Assembly: GCA_024102635.1 (NCBI GenBank)
Contig: JAGFJO010000115.1
Span: 1-50,426 of the forward strand
Source of the DNA: Deltaproteobacteria bacterium
GTDB taxonomy: Bacteria; Bdellovibrionota_C; UBA2361; JAGFJO01
Length of the DNA stretch: 50,426 nt
Direction: 5' to 3'
Under the pieces are notes generated by a model, which was not told where the DNA came from, searched no databases, and saw only the letters and a list, made by a program, of their open reading frames with translations. A program made the position numbers and the translations under genes. Position 1 is the stretch's first letter. Every line of letters starts with the position of its first letter. Below are positions 24,578-33,439 of the stretch, in pieces.

Positions 24578-24979
24578 CTACGCTACCTGCGCTAATACCT
24601 CTCCACCGATCTTGCGTTTTCTCGCTTCACGGTCGCTCATAATTCCCTGAGAAGTGGACACGATTGCAATCCCCAGCCCGCGATGCACCTTGTCGAGGTG
24701 ATCCTTGTTTTTGTATATTCGCAGTCCGGGCCTGCTTACCCGCTTTATGATTGAAATCGCCGGGTCCCCACTCCTGAAATACTTAAGATGGATACTGAAA
24801 GCATCGAAGTTGCCGAGCGCTTCCTTCTTAAGTTCGTAATTCTCGATGAAACCCTCCGACTTCAGCACTTTCAAAATGTTTTCACTGACCTTGGAAGCAG
24901 GCGCCAAAGTGCTCTTTTGACCGGAAAGATGCGCGTTACGAATGCGGGTTAAAAGATCTGCGATAGTATCATTGCTCAT
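24578..24979 (-). CDS. rpsH: 30S ribosomal protein S8
   Basis: Binds the central domain of 16S rRNA and, in E. coli, spc mRNA to repress the operon. 133 aa from MSNDTIADLLTRIRNAHLSG; a longer in-frame opening has a non-family N-terminus and runs into rplE. The C-terminal RNA-binding signature is GIAIVSTSQGIMSDREARKR, and the end EVLAQVA is typical. It starts only 10 bp after the rplE stop codon: rpsN (S14), which normally sits between the two, is not there. Confidence 0.97.
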   Translation of the reverse strand: MSNDTIADLLTRIRNAHLSGQKSTLAPASKVSENILKVLKSEGFIENYELKKEALGNFDAFSIHLKYFRSGDPAISIIKRVSRPGLRIYKNKDHLDKVHRGLGIAIVSTSQGIMSDREARKRKIGGEVLAQVA

Positions 24980-24989
24980 AATTTTTCTC

Positions 24990-25529
24990 CTACTTCCTGA
25001 ACGGCATCCCGAGTTTAGCCAGCAGCGCCTGTGCCTCTTCATCAGTCTTAGCGCTAGTAACGAATGTAATGTCCATTCCGCGGATCTTATCCAGCTTCTC
25101 CATTTCAATTTCCGGAAACACTATCTGCTCGCGCAGGCCCAGTGTGTAGTTGCCGTGCCCATCAAAGCCTTTCTTAGGCACGCCCTTAAAGTCGCGTACA
25201 CGGGGAAGGGCTACCGATACCAGGCGATCAAAAAAGTTATACATGCGCTTCTGACGCAGTGTGACCATACAGCCGATCGGCAACCCCTGCCGCAGCTTGT
25301 ATGTAGCGATTGATTTCTTAGCGCGCGTTACCATCGGCTTCTGCCCGCTAATTTTGGAAAGCGCGTATTCGACATACTGCATCGCTTTGCCGTTAGTAAC
25401 CGTCTCGCCTACTCCAACGTTAAGCACTACTTTCAAAAGCTTAGGCACCTGCATCGAGGAGCTGTACTTGAACTCCTCTTTGAGCGCCGGCGCTACACTA
25501 GTCTTATAATTTTCGTATACCCTGCTCAT
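24990..25529 (-). CDS. rplE: 50S ribosomal protein L5
   Basis: 5S rRNA-binding protein in the central protuberance that contacts P-site tRNA and S13. 179 aa, normal. [40 protein letters not shown] and [20 protein letters not shown] are the diagnostic motifs; the end KLGMPFRK is typical. It lies between rplX and rpsH. Confidence 0.97.
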   Translation of the reverse strand: MSRVYENYKTSVAPALKEEFKYSSSMQVPKLLKVVLNVGVGETVTNGKAMQYVEYALSKISGQKPMVTRAKKSIATYKLRQGLPIGCMVTLRQKRMYNFFDRLVSVALPRVRDFKGVPKKGFDGHGNYTLGLREQIVFPEIEMEKLDKIRGMDITFVTSAKTDEEAQALLAKLGMPFRK

Positions 25530-25571
25530 CTCCTGCTTCCTTTATGAGACCATCAACAATATGCATTCCCA

Positions 25572-25973
25572 TCATACCTGGACGAACTGCTTGCTCTCTG
25601 GGTCGACATACCCCCTGACCTTTTTGCCGTCAGCGAGCACGCTGTGGCGCAGCCGAACAGGCTTCTTTAGCTTTTCGGCGTAATACATAACGTTAGAAAT
25701 ATGAATTGAAGCCTCTTTTTTCATCTTTCCGCCGGGCTTTTCAGGACTTGTCTGCCGCTGATGGCGTGTCACCATATTGAGTCCTTCGACTATCACGCGG
25801 TCCTTATTCTTGCCGACGATAGCCGTAACCTTACCGGTTTGCCCAACCAAAGGCCGCTTATCCCCGTTACCGCCCGAAATAACCATCACCGTGTCGCCGC
25901 GGCGAATGCTCGACTTCACTCGGGAAGCCCTGCTGTCTTTCAAAGTTCTTTTTTTAGATTTCAAAACTCGCAT
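25572..25973 (-). CDS. rplX: 50S ribosomal protein L24
   Basis: Assembly-initiator protein at the rim of the peptide exit tunnel. The KOW core is SIRRGDTVMVISGGNGDKRP followed by GQTGKVTAIVGKNKDRVIVE. At 133 aa it is about 25-30 residues longer than usual. About 20 come from a basic N-terminus (MRVLKSKKRTLKDSRASRV). A GTG at residue 19 is an alternative start that would give a normal-length protein; neither start has a strong Shine-Dalgarno sequence, so the true N-terminus is uncertain. Confidence 0.95.
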   Translation of the reverse strand: MRVLKSKKRTLKDSRASRVKSSIRRGDTVMVISGGNGDKRPLVGQTGKVTAIVGKNKDRVIVEGLNMVTRHQRQTSPEKPGGKMKKEASIHISNVMYYAEKLKKPVRLRHSVLADGKKVRGYVDPESKQFVQV

Positions 25974-25994
25974 CTTATTCTAAGCCTCGACTAA

Positions 25995-26363
25995 TTAAAG
26001 CACCTCGGGGGCGAGCGATACTATCTTCATAAACTTCTTTCCGCGCAGCTCTCTGGCCACGGGCCCAAAAATACGGGTTCCAACTGGTTCGCGAGCCTGA
26101 TTGATCAGAACCGCGCTGTTATCGTCGAACTTGATATAGGACCCGTCGTCACGAGCAACCTCTTTGGCCGTTCTTACGATCACCGCCTTGTGAACCGTGC
26201 CTTTAGCAATCTTCGAATTTGGAATCGCCTCCTTAACCGCGACGACGATTACATCGCCGACAGTAGCGTAACGGCGCCTGGAACCTCCCAGCACTTTTAC
26301 GCACACGACCCGTTTTGCACCGGAGTTATCCGCTACGTTCAATATTGATTTCATCTGTATCAT
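25995..26363 (-). CDS. rplN: 50S ribosomal protein L14
   Basis: Binds 23S rRNA and forms intersubunit bridges; docking site of the silencing factor RsfS. 122 aa, exactly the usual length. [20 protein letters not shown] is the family N-terminus, [20 protein letters not shown] and [20 protein letters not shown] are core motifs, ending LAPEVL. A 67-bp gap separates it from rpsQ, slightly longer than the neighbours. Confidence 0.98.
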   Translation of the reverse strand: MIQMKSILNVADNSGAKRVVCVKVLGGSRRRYATVGDVIVVAVKEAIPNSKIAKGTVHKAVIVRTAKEVARDDGSYIKFDDNSAVLINQAREPVGTRIFGPVARELRGKKFMKIVSLAPEVL

Positions 26364-26430
26364 ATACCGACCTCGCTGCCGTTTAGCATAGCACCCCTCG
26401 CACCCTTACTCAGCATTAGGGGCGTTTTAG

Positions 26431-26748
26431 CTATACCGCCTTCGTAATAATCTCACTCACCTTCCAACGCTTTAAGCGGCTGGTGGGCGGAGTCTCGATG
26501 ATCCGCACCAGATCCCCAACCGAGCACTCTTCTTTTTCGTCATGCGCATAAAATTTTACCGTGCGCCGGATGTATTTGCCGTACATGGAGTGCTTGATCA
26601 AACGTGACGTAGCAACCACTACAGTCTTACTCATTTTGTCGCTCACAACTACGCCCTCGCGCTCCTTTGAGAACCCCCGGCCACTCGCGGCCGTGGATGC
26701 TCCTTGTTCGCTCTTAGCTGCCTTGGACTTTCCCTTTTTCTCTGCCAT
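26431..26748 (-). CDS. rpsQ: 30S ribosomal protein S17
   Basis: Primary 16S rRNA 5'-domain binder with an OB fold. The core starts near residue 28 (REGVVVSDKMSKTVVVATSR), with HSMYGKYIRRTVKFYAHDE and GDLVRIIETPPTSRLKRWKV as signatures. 105 aa, about 20 more than usual, due to a Lys/Ser/Ala-rich N-terminal extension. It lies between rpmC and rplN. Confidence 0.96.
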   Translation of the reverse strand: MAEKKGKSKAAKSEQGASTAASGRGFSKEREGVVVSDKMSKTVVVATSRLIKHSMYGKYIRRTVKFYAHDEKEECSVGDLVRIIETPPTSRLKRWKVSEIITKAV

Positions 26749-26759
26749 ATACTTCCCGC

Positions 26760-26996
26760 CTATTCACTCTTGGTTAAATCGCCGGAACCACCCTTGGCTT
26801 TCCTCGACGAGGTAAGGAGCGTCTCGACCCGGGCCAAATTACGTCTGATTTGACGCAACTGATGGCTGCGATCCAGCTGATTGGTTGCCTTCCGGAAACG
26901 GAGCTTCATAAGCTCATCTGCCAGCGCGCGAGCACGCTCTTGCAAATCTGTCGCGCTCAATCCCTTAATCTCTTTTAAATACTCTCGGCGTTTCAT
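26760..26996 (-). CDS. rpmC: 50S ribosomal protein L29
   Basis: Small helical protein at the peptide exit near L23; a docking element for SRP and trigger factor. 78 aa. KEIKGLSATDLQERARALAD and LRQIRRNLARVETLLTSSRK are the conserved helices. The C-terminus is about 10 residues longer than in E. coli. Standard place between rplP and rpsQ, with a 6-bp gap after rplP. Confidence 0.96.
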   Translation of the reverse strand: MKRREYLKEIKGLSATDLQERARALADELMKLRFRKATNQLDRSHQLRQIRRNLARVETLLTSSRKAKGGSGDLTKSE

Positions 26997-27002
26997 ATCA
27001 CC

Positions 27003-27428
27003 TCACACTAAGAAATCGCTACGCATCACTACCTTGCTGCGCACCGGCAGCTTGGCAGCGGCGCGCTTCAATGCCTCCTGTGCTACCTTCGGCGGCACAC
27101 CAGTCATCTCAAACAACACTCTGCCCGCTCTCACTTCAGCAACCCAATGTTCTGGAGAACCCTTCCCGGAACCCATTCGAGTTTCAGCCGGCTTGATTGT
27201 GAGCGGTTTGTCCGGAAATATCCGGATCCATACTTTGCCGCCGCGCTTCACATAACGCGCGATTGCAATACGGCTCGCTTCAATCTGGCGTGCTGTGATC
27301 CACCCCTCGTCCAGGGTGCGCAGGCCGTAGTCACCGAAGGCCAGCTCACATCCGCGCGTTTCCGTTCCGCGCAGGTGTCTAACCTGCTTCATCTGTTTTC
27401 TGTAGCGTGGCTTCTTTGGCGAAAGCAT
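27003..27428 (-). CDS. rplP: 50S ribosomal protein L16
   Basis: Located near the peptidyl transferase centre; needed for A-site tRNA placement. 141 aa. [20 protein letters not shown] is the family start, [20 protein letters not shown] and [20 protein letters not shown] are core motifs, with the conserved Arg of the latter hydroxylated in some bacteria. It lies 29 bp after rpsC. Confidence 0.98.
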   Translation of the reverse strand: MLSPKKPRYRKQMKQVRHLRGTETRGCELAFGDYGLRTLDEGWITARQIEASRIAIARYVKRGGKVWIRIFPDKPLTIKPAETRMGSGKGSPEHWVAEVRAGRVLFEMTGVPPKVAQEALKRAAAKLPVRSKVVMRSDFLV

Positions 27429-27457
27429 CTCTTACTCAAGCTCCGATTAATAAAAAC

Positions 27458-28120
27458 TTATAGCTGCATCGCCTCTACAGGCATCTGCTCCCCTGGAGAG
27501 AACTTCTCTCCCTTAAAGATCCAGGTCTTCACACCGATGACGCCCATCGTAGTGTCTGCCTCGGCGAAACCATAATCGATATCAGCACGTAGAGTATGCA
27601 ATGGCACCCGGCCCTCGCGGTACTTCTCGGTACGGGCGATATCAGCGCCGTTCAAACGGCCGGCTACACACACCTTTACGCCTTCAGCTCCGGCCCTTAA
27701 CGCACGGCCGACAGCTTCTTTCATGGCGCGCCTGAAGCTCACTCGGCGCTCCAACTGAAATGCGATACCCTCAGCAACAAGCTGCGCATCACTATCGGGC
27801 TTGCGCGCCTCGATTATGTTGAGGCTGACATCACGCTGCACGAGGTTCCGCAGGTCGCGTCTAAGATCTTCTATATCTTTACCCTTCTTTCCGATCACTA
27901 AACCGGGCTTAGCGGAGAATATATTAATCTTCACGCGAGCTGCCGCGCGTTCGATCTCAATGCGTGCAATACCTGCAGCCTGCAATTTGCTCTTAACGAA
28001 CTTGCGGATCTTTAGATCCTCGCCGATGTAGCGCGAAAAATCACGGGTGGCGAACCATCGTGACTGCCAGGTCTCGATAACGCCGATACGAAAGCCCCGT
28101 GGATTTATTTTCTGTCCCAT
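27458..28120 (-). CDS. rpsC: 30S ribosomal protein S3
   Basis: Forms part of the mRNA entry channel helicase with S4 and S5. 220 aa. [20 protein letters not shown] is the family N-terminus. The KH domain (about 60-110) contains [20 protein letters not shown] with the GxxG loop. The C-terminal domain has [20 protein letters not shown] and [17 protein letters not shown]. Standard place between rplV and rplP. Confidence 0.98.
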   Translation of the reverse strand: MGQKINPRGFRIGVIETWQSRWFATRDFSRYIGEDLKIRKFVKSKLQAAGIARIEIERAAARVKINIFSAKPGLVIGKKGKDIEDLRRDLRNLVQRDVSLNIIEARKPDSDAQLVAEGIAFQLERRVSFRRAMKEAVGRALRAGAEGVKVCVAGRLNGADIARTEKYREGRVPLHTLRADIDYGFAEADTTMGVIGVKTWIFKGEKFSPGEQMPVEAMQL

Positions 28121-28137
28121 AGCTAGAATTCCCTTTA

Positions 28138-28644
28138 TTAACGTCTCTCACCTAATTGAACGGTGAGATGCGAAGATCTTTTCTTAATGATATCTCCCCT
28201 GCCTTGCGCCCTAGGGATTAAGCGTTTGAGGGTACGTCCTTTATCCACCCATCCACCGGCCACCCAAAGCTTATCAACGTCGGCAGAGGCACGCTCGACC
28301 GCGTTTGAAATGGCAGACTTAAGCAGCTTTTCAAGGAAGCGAGCGCCTTTCCTCGGACTAAATCGCAGTGCCTGCAACGCCGGCTCGACCTGCTTGCCCT
28401 TTATGAGCCCGATAAGAAGCCGTGCCTTTTGCGGGGATATTCGAACATTTCTCAACGTTGCCGAAGAAACTACCTCGAACTTTCCGACGCGAACCACTAC
28501 AGGCTCCTGAGCCGCTTTCTTAGCTCGCTGCTTGCGCGGGGCACTCTTCTTAGCGGCGCGCTTTTTTGGAGCCGCGCTCTTTTTTGCTTTAGAAGACTTC
28601 CCCTTAGCCGCCTTCTTAGGTTTGCTCTTTTTCTTTTCAACCAT
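28138..28644 (-). CDS. rplV: 50S ribosomal protein L22 with long N-terminal extension
   Basis: Lines the peptide exit tunnel. The core begins near residue 58 ([20 protein letters not shown]), and the tunnel hairpin is in [20 protein letters not shown] with the end [10 protein letters not shown]. At 168 aa it is about 55 residues longer than usual. The extra N-terminus is almost entirely Lys, Ala, Ser, Pro and Arg and should be disordered. Comparable tails occur on L17 and L23, also at the exit. The extension begins with the ATG 35 bp after rpsS and is open throughout, so it appears genuine. Confidence 0.96.
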   Translation of the reverse strand: MVEKKKSKPKKAAKGKSSKAKKSAAPKKRAAKKSAPRKQRAKKAAQEPVVVRVGKFEVVSSATLRNVRISPQKARLLIGLIKGKQVEPALQALRFSPRKGARFLEKLLKSAISNAVERASADVDKLWVAGGWVDKGRTLKRLIPRAQGRGDIIKKRSSHLTVQLGERR

Positions 28645-28679
28645 AAATCGAGCCTTTCAAAATACTACTTGCTTCGCTA

Positions 28680-28952
28680 TCAGCCCTCGGCTTTCTTAGT
28701 ACTGTGACCGTGGTAGGTGCGGGTCGGCGAAAACTCTCCCAGCTTATGACCCACCATATTCTCAGTTACGAAAACCGCATTGAACTTCTTACCGTTATGC
28801 ACTGCAAATGTAAGCCCCACCATGTCGGGAGTGACCGTAGATCTTCTTGACCAGGTCTTGATTACCCCTTTGTGGCGCCCAGATTTTGCGCGCTCCACCC
28901 ACTTAAGCAGGTGAGTGTCGATAAAAGGTCCCTTCTTTAATGAACGTGCCAT
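28680..28952 (-). CDS. rpsS: 30S ribosomal protein S19
   Basis: Head protein that pairs with S13 and contacts A-site tRNA. 90 aa, normal. [20 protein letters not shown] is the canonical start, [20 protein letters not shown] and [20 protein letters not shown] the diagnostic core and end. It lies between rplB and rplV. Confidence 0.98.
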   Translation of the reverse strand: MARSLKKGPFIDTHLLKWVERAKSGRHKGVIKTWSRRSTVTPDMVGLTFAVHNGKKFNAVFVTENMVGHKLGEFSPTRTYHGHSTKKAEG

Positions 28953-28981
28953 GCGTCTTTAATCTCCTGCTCTAAATCGCC

Positions 28982-29812
28982 CTATTTTTTCTTTCCTCTA
29001 CGGCGCACGATGAATTTATCAGTGCGCTTATTATTGCGGGTTTTTAGACCTTTAGCTGCAACGCCGGTCGGTGAACATGGATGACGTCCGCCTGCGCTCT
29101 TGCCTTCACCTCCGCCCATCGGATGATCGACCGGATTCTTGGTAACGCCACGGTTGTGAGGCCTCCTGTGCAGCCAGCGGCTCCGCCCTGCCTTTCCAAT
29201 ATCGATATTCTGATGCTCGGGATTACTTACCGCTCCGATTGTCGCGTAACAAGCAAGATGAGCCTTTCTCATCTCCCCCGACGGAAGCTTTATCAATCCG
29301 TACTCGCCCTCTTTTGCAACCAGCTGCCCGGAAACCCCTGCAGAGCGAGCGAGCTGTCCGCCGCGACCGGCTTTAAGCTCGATATTGTGAATCGGCTGGC
29401 CTGTCGGGATACGAGCAAGCGGTAGAGCGTTGCCTGGAGCGATCTCCGCGTCCGGGCCTGACATCACCTCTTGACCGACCCGCATTCCTTGCGGCGCTAA
29501 AATGTATGCTTTTGCACCGTTTTTGAAGACCAAAAGAGCTATTCTTGCTGAACGATTCGGATCATACTCAATTGCAGCTACCTTAGCCGGAATGCCCTTG
29601 TGAGTACGGCTGAAGTCAATCAAGCGATAGCGCCGCTTATGGCCGCCACCCGTATTTATGTTGGTGGCGCGCCCCTGATTGTTTCTTCCTCCACTGCTCG
29701 ACTTACCGGCTATCAAAGATTTTTCCGGCGACTTCTTTGTCAGCTCGGAGAAATCCGCTACCGTATAGAAGCGGCGCGATGGAGTGTTTGATTTAAAACT
29801 CTTAAGTGCCAT
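28982..29812 (-). CDS. rplB: 50S ribosomal protein L2
   Basis: Needed for subunit association and peptidyl transferase activity. 276 aa, normal. [20 protein letters not shown] and [20 protein letters not shown] are in the N-terminal OB domain. The C-terminal [20 protein letters not shown] carries the conserved His associated with peptidyl transferase. It lies between rplW and rpsS. Confidence 0.98.
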   Translation of the reverse strand: MALKSFKSNTPSRRFYTVADFSELTKKSPEKSLIAGKSSSGGRNNQGRATNINTGGGHKRRYRLIDFSRTHKGIPAKVAAIEYDPNRSARIALLVFKNGAKAYILAPQGMRVGQEVMSGPDAEIAPGNALPLARIPTGQPIHNIELKAGRGGQLARSAGVSGQLVAKEGEYGLIKLPSGEMRKAHLACYATIGAVSNPEHQNIDIGKAGRSRWLHRRPHNRGVTKNPVDHPMGGGEGKSAGGRHPCSPTGVAAKGLKTRNNKRTDKFIVRRRGKKK

Positions 29813-29830
29813 AACTTAATCCATTCTTGC

Positions 29831-30241
29831 TTAGAGACCCTCAACCACGCTTATGCTGTGGCCCTGTTTCAAAGTAATGTACGCTTTCTTGTATCCCGCT
29901 CTTCGGCCCGTAGAGCGCATGGTGCGCTTAACTTTGCCGATATAAGCGCAGGTTCTGACCCCTGCCACTTCTACATTGAACACACGCTCAACCGCACCTC
30001 GAATCTCCTCCTTGGTCGAATCAGGCTTTACGCGGAAAACTACCGTAGGGCCCGACGTTGCCGCGGACTGGCCTCCGACCATTGAGGACTTCTCGGTAAA
30101 TACCGGAGACAACAGAACTCCGTAGTCACCTACTCGGGCGTTGCCGGACACCACCGCGCTCTTTGCGGCTTCCTTTTTTGCCTTGGGCTTCTTACCGCCC
30201 GCAGCCTTTTTACCTTCACTTTTTTTCTTGCCGAATATCAT
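29831..30241 (-). CDS. rplW: 50S ribosomal protein L23 with N-terminal extension
   Basis: Main docking site at the exit tunnel for trigger factor, SRP and SecYEG. The core begins near residue 38 (VGDYGVLLSPVFTEKSSMVG), with FRVKPDSTKEEIRGAVERVF and VGxxRTxx-type sequence ending in KKAYITLKQG. 136 aa, about 35-40 more than usual, because of a Lys/Ala-rich N-terminus. The conserved Glu used for trigger-factor docking is expected in the STEK-type loop (VFTEKS). Confidence 0.96.
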   Translation of the reverse strand: MIFGKKKSEGKKAAGGKKPKAKKEAAKSAVVSGNARVGDYGVLLSPVFTEKSSMVGGQSAATSGPTVVFRVKPDSTKEEIRGAVERVFNVEVAGVRTCAYIGKVKRTMRSTGRRAGYKKAYITLKQGHSISVVEGL

Positions 30242-30277
30242 TTCCTATCCTCCGCTGCCTTATGCCGCGTTTTCGAA

Positions 30278-30919
30278 CTAAGCCTTCTGTTTCAATCGCG
30301 CTTGCAAAGCTTCCACTGAACTTTTCGAAGCCAGCAGGACATCGCAGTTTAGCACGTCGTACACATTTACGCCCGCAACCGGCAGATATTTTACCTTCGC
30401 TATGTTGCGGCAGGCCCTCTCGAGCCCGTCGGATTGCTGTTCACCAACCACCAGAATCTTCTTGCCGGCTATGCCGAGCTTCTCGAACATAGCTACGCAG
30501 CTCTTAGTCTTCCCATCCGTTAGCTCGATCTTCTCCAAGATCAAAAGGCCCTCGCCCTTGCGCTTCACGCTTAAAGCTTCACAAAGCGCCTGCTGCCTTG
30601 AACGGCGTGGTAGCCGGCTGGTGTAATCACGCGGCTTAGGTGGGAAGATAACGCCACCGCCTATCCAAAGCGGAGAAGTGTTTGACCCTGCGCGCGCGCG
30701 GCCTGTACCCTTCTGCTTGAAAGGCTTTTTGCCGCCACCGCTCACCTCAGCCTTGGTAAGAGCGCTATGGGTACCGGCCCTGGCCTTATTGCGCTGCCAT
30801 ACCACTGTGGCATGCACCAAGCTGCGGCTGGGGGCGGCATCAAACACGGCCGGTTCGAGCTCAAACGCACCGGCCTCTTTGCCCTGCTGATTTATTAATT
30901 TTTGACTTACCCCGCTCAT
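30278..30919 (-). CDS. rplD: 50S ribosomal protein L4
   Basis: Lines the exit tunnel; in E. coli also represses the S10 operon. 213 aa. The tunnel loop is in KPFKQKGTGRARAGSNTSPL, and FPPKPRDYTSRLPRRSRQQA and LPVAGVNVYDVLNCDVLLAS mark the fold. L4 autoregulation would act on a leader upstream of rpsJ, where a structured gap (32085-32124) is found; that link is inference. Confidence 0.97.
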   Translation of the reverse strand: MSGVSQKLINQQGKEAGAFELEPAVFDAAPSRSLVHATVVWQRNKARAGTHSALTKAEVSGGGKKPFKQKGTGRARAGSNTSPLWIGGGVIFPPKPRDYTSRLPRRSRQQALCEALSVKRKGEGLLILEKIELTDGKTKSCVAMFEKLGIAGKKILVVGEQQSDGLERACRNIAKVKYLPVAGVNVYDVLNCDVLLASKSSVEALQARLKQKA

Positions 30920-30941
30920 CGCGCCTCTCCTTTAGATCACT

Positions 30942-31634
30942 CTATGCCGCTTTGCTGGACGAATAATGCTTAATCGCCTTCTTTATTACGATCAGACCTC
31001 CGGTTGCCCCCGGAATTCCGCCGCGCACAAGTATTACGTTCTCGTCCGGGCGCACTCCCATAACCTTCAGGTTTTGCACGGTCACATTGTTACCGCCCAT
31101 TCGGCCCGGCATGCGCTGATTCTTAAATACCCGTCCGGGGAACTTTCGGCAGCCGATGGCGCCGATGTGCCGGCGGTATTCGTGAGTACCACGAGTGGCA
31201 GGCTGGCCTTTTACTTTGAAGCGTCTCACTACCCCTGAAAAACCACGTCCGATTGATACGCCCGAGACATCAACCCAGTCTCCGTCTGTGAATACATCAC
31301 TGACCTTCAGCTCTTGGCCCAGAGTGTTCCAACCCAAAGCATCTGTGTCGCAGCGCAGCTCCTGAACGTGATAAAAAGCCCCTTTGCCGCTGCGTGCGAA
31401 ATGCCCCATCAGGGGCTTTCTCACTCTCTGCTGCTTTTTAGGTTCGAACCCCAGCTGCACAGCTTTATAACCGTGCTTCTCTTCATTTTTCAGATCAACG
31501 ATAAAGCACGGACCAACCTGTATAACAGTTACAGGAACGGCATTCCCGTCTTCCGTGTAAATCTGAGTCATGCCCAGCTTTTTACCAAGCAATCCCTCTG
31601 GATGTAATTTCTGCGTCCTCTTGCCCGTAGCCAT
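30942..31634 (-). CDS. rplC: 50S ribosomal protein L3
   Basis: Early-assembly protein whose long loop approaches the peptidyl transferase centre. 230 aa. LGKKLGMTQIYTEDGNAVPV is the usual start region, and KGQPATRGTHEYRRHIGAIG followed by PGRMGGNNVTVQNLKVMGV is the diagnostic central loop, with a Gln that PrmB methylates in E. coli. It is separated from rpsJ by about 97 bp, more than the neighbours, with a small inverted repeat (TCCGTT/AACGGA, 31655-31669). Confidence 0.98.
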   Translation of the reverse strand: MATGKRTQKLHPEGLLGKKLGMTQIYTEDGNAVPVTVIQVGPCFIVDLKNEEKHGYKAVQLGFEPKKQQRVRKPLMGHFARSGKGAFYHVQELRCDTDALGWNTLGQELKVSDVFTDGDWVDVSGVSIGRGFSGVVRRFKVKGQPATRGTHEYRRHIGAIGCRKFPGRVFKNQRMPGRMGGNNVTVQNLKVMGVRPDENVILVRGGIPGATGGLIVIKKAIKHYSSSKAA

Positions 31635-31731
31635 TTCTGCTCCACTCTAGCCCGTCCGTTTCGAACGGATTTCTTAAGGTATCCTCTCTTTCCGCCTCAG
31701 CAATCAGCACTATTCCAGTAAAACTGTTCCT

Positions 31732-32046
31732 CTAGTGCAGCTTGATAGAGACATCAATTCCCGTAGAAAGCTCCAGCTTTCCCAACTCATCAATCGTTTG
31801 CTGGGTCGGTTCAAGAATGTCTAATAATCGCTTGTGAGTCCTAATCTCGAACTGCTCACGAGACTTCTTATCGACGTATGGTGAACGGTTTACAGTGAAC
31901 CGTTCGATACGAGTCGGCAGCGGAATCGGGCCTGCCACTCTGCCGCCGGTACGCCGCACTGTTTGAACAATCTCGGCCACCGCTGCATCGAGCAGCTTGT
32001 GATCATACCCCTTCAGCCTTACTCGTATTAATTGACCCCCCAACAT
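31732..32046 (-). CDS. rpsJ: 30S ribosomal protein S10
   Basis: Head protein of the 30S subunit; also NusE, the partner of NusB and NusG in antitermination and transcription-translation coupling. 104 aa. [20 protein letters not shown] is the normal start, and [20 protein letters not shown] and [20 protein letters not shown] the core motifs. It lies 95 bp after tuf, with a structured gap that could be an S10-operon leader. Confidence 0.98.
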   Translation of the reverse strand: MLGGQLIRVRLKGYDHKLLDAAVAEIVQTVRRTGGRVAGPIPLPTRIERFTVNRSPYVDKKSREQFEIRTHKRLLDILEPTQQTIDELGKLELSTGIDVSIKLH

Positions 32047-32084
32047 GAGGACTTCCTTTTTAAATCACCACTAATTAAATGCGC

Positions 32085-32124
32085 GGGTTGCCTACTTTGC
32101 AGTCGCCTGGCCGGCAGGCAACCC
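32085..32124 (-). promoter_or_regulatory. Structured element in the tuf-rpsJ gap
   Basis: On the - strand, GGGTTGCCT (5' arm) pairs perfectly with AGGCAACCC (3' arm) over 9 bp, enclosing a nested hairpin CCTG-CCGGC-CAGG. It lies 39 bp before rpsJ. There is no T-run, so it is more likely a regulatory or processing structure, such as an L4-responsive S10 leader, than a terminator. Confidence 0.55.
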
Positions 32125-32141
32125 ACTTGGTTCCGGAGCTG

Positions 32142-33338
32142 CTATTCGATAATGTCCGTTACTACGCCTGAACCAACAGTTCTTCCGCCCTCACGGATAG
32201 CAAAGCGAACCTGCTTCTCCATCGCGATCGGCTGATACAGCTCGACTTCAATGTTGACGTGATCGCCCGGCATCGCCATCTCGACGCCCTCAGGCAGCTT
32301 GATCGAACCGGTTACGTCTGTAGTTCTAAAGTAGAACTGCGGACGGTACCCGCTGAAGAACGGCTTATGACGGCCGCCTTCCTCTTTCTTCAAGACGTAT
32401 GCCTCACCCTTGAACTTTTTGTGAGGCTTGATGCTGCCCGGAGCTGCCAATACTTGCCCGCGCTCTACATCTTCGCGCTTAAGACCACGCAGCAAGCAGC
32501 CGACGTTGTCTCCAGCCTGCCCTTCATCGAGCAGCTTTTTGAACATCTCAACACCGGTGATGGTTGTTTTCTGAGTGTCGCGAAGGCCGATAATCTCGAC
32601 CTCTTGTCCGACTTTGATGATACCTCTCTCGATACGGCCAGTGGCTACGGTACCGCGGCCGGCGATGGAGAATACATCCTCAACAGGCATCAAAAACGGC
32701 TTGTCGATGTCGCGCACCGGAACCGGTACATACTCATCGATAGTAGCAAGCAGCTTATCAATGCTGCCTACGCCAATCTCGCTGTCCTCTCCCTGCAGAG
32801 CCTTAAGGGCACTGCCGCGGATAATCGGCGTATCGTCGCCTGGGAAGTCATACTCCTTCAAAAGATCACGAACTTCCATTTCAACAAGATCCAGAAGCTC
32901 CGGATCGTCAACAGTGTCAACCTTGTTAAGGAACACTGCGATCTTGGGCACACCAACCTGACGGGCAAGCAGAATGTGCTCGCGAGTCTGAGGCATCGGA
33001 CCGTCGGAAGCACTGACCACCAGGATAGCGCCGTCCATCTGTGCGGCACCTGTGATCATGTTCTTAACGTAGTCGGCGTGACCCGGGCAGTCTACGTGAG
33101 CATAGTGACGCTTCTCTGTCTCGTACTCAACGTGAGCGCTGGCGATTGTGACTGTCTTAGACGAGTCACGTACCGTTCCGCCCTTTGCAATATCGCCGTA
33201 AGACTTGGCTGTAGCCATCTTACGGTTTGCCTGAGTATTAACCAGAGCGGCAGTTAGCGTAGTCTTTCCGTGGTCAACGTGTCCTATCGTGCCAACGTTG
33301 ACGTGCGGCTTAGTTCGTTCAAATTTCTCTTTCGACAT
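32142..33338 (-). CDS. tuf: Elongation factor Tu with unusual switch I
   Basis: GTPase that delivers aminoacyl-tRNA to the ribosome. 398 aa. G1 is GHVDHGKT (about 19-26), G3 is DCPGH (83-87, with the catalytic-type His87), G4 is NKVD. Domains 2 and 3 are normal ([10 protein letters not shown], then [12 protein letters not shown]). Switch I is atypical: instead of DKAPEERARGITI it reads [20 protein letters not shown]. The Mg2+-binding Thr (T64, E. coli T61) is kept, but the RGI part is KTV and the loop is two residues longer. I recall this variant from Planctomycetes and a few other lineages. It is the only tuf in the window; any second copy lies outside. Confidence 0.96.
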   Translation of the reverse strand: MSKEKFERTKPHVNVGTIGHVDHGKTTLTAALVNTQANRKMATAKSYGDIAKGGTVRDSSKTVTIASAHVEYETEKRHYAHVDCPGHADYVKNMITGAAQMDGAILVVSASDGPMPQTREHILLARQVGVPKIAVFLNKVDTVDDPELLDLVEMEVRDLLKEYDFPGDDTPIIRGSALKALQGEDSEIGVGSIDKLLATIDEYVPVPVRDIDKPFLMPVEDVFSIAGRGTVATGRIERGIIKVGQEVEIIGLRDTQKTTITGVEMFKKLLDEGQAGDNVGCLLRGLKREDVERGQVLAAPGSIKPHKKFKGEAYVLKKEEGGRHKPFFSGYRPQFYFRTTDVTGSIKLPEGVEMAMPGDHVNIEVELYQPIAMEKQVRFAIREGGRTVGSGVVTDIIE

Positions 33339-33439
33339 ATTATGCTCTCCCTTTCTTAATGCATAACAAGCAAATCTTTAAAACCAAACTTCGGAACGCA
33401 ATTTAAAGAAACGCATGCCAAGTGTTGACCTGGAGCACC

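Noticed and set aside
32259..33257. Open frame of 332 codons antisense to tuf
   Set aside because: It is the complement of a highly conserved gene with strong codon bias, shows no family signature, and spans the EF-Tu GTPase motifs on the other strand.
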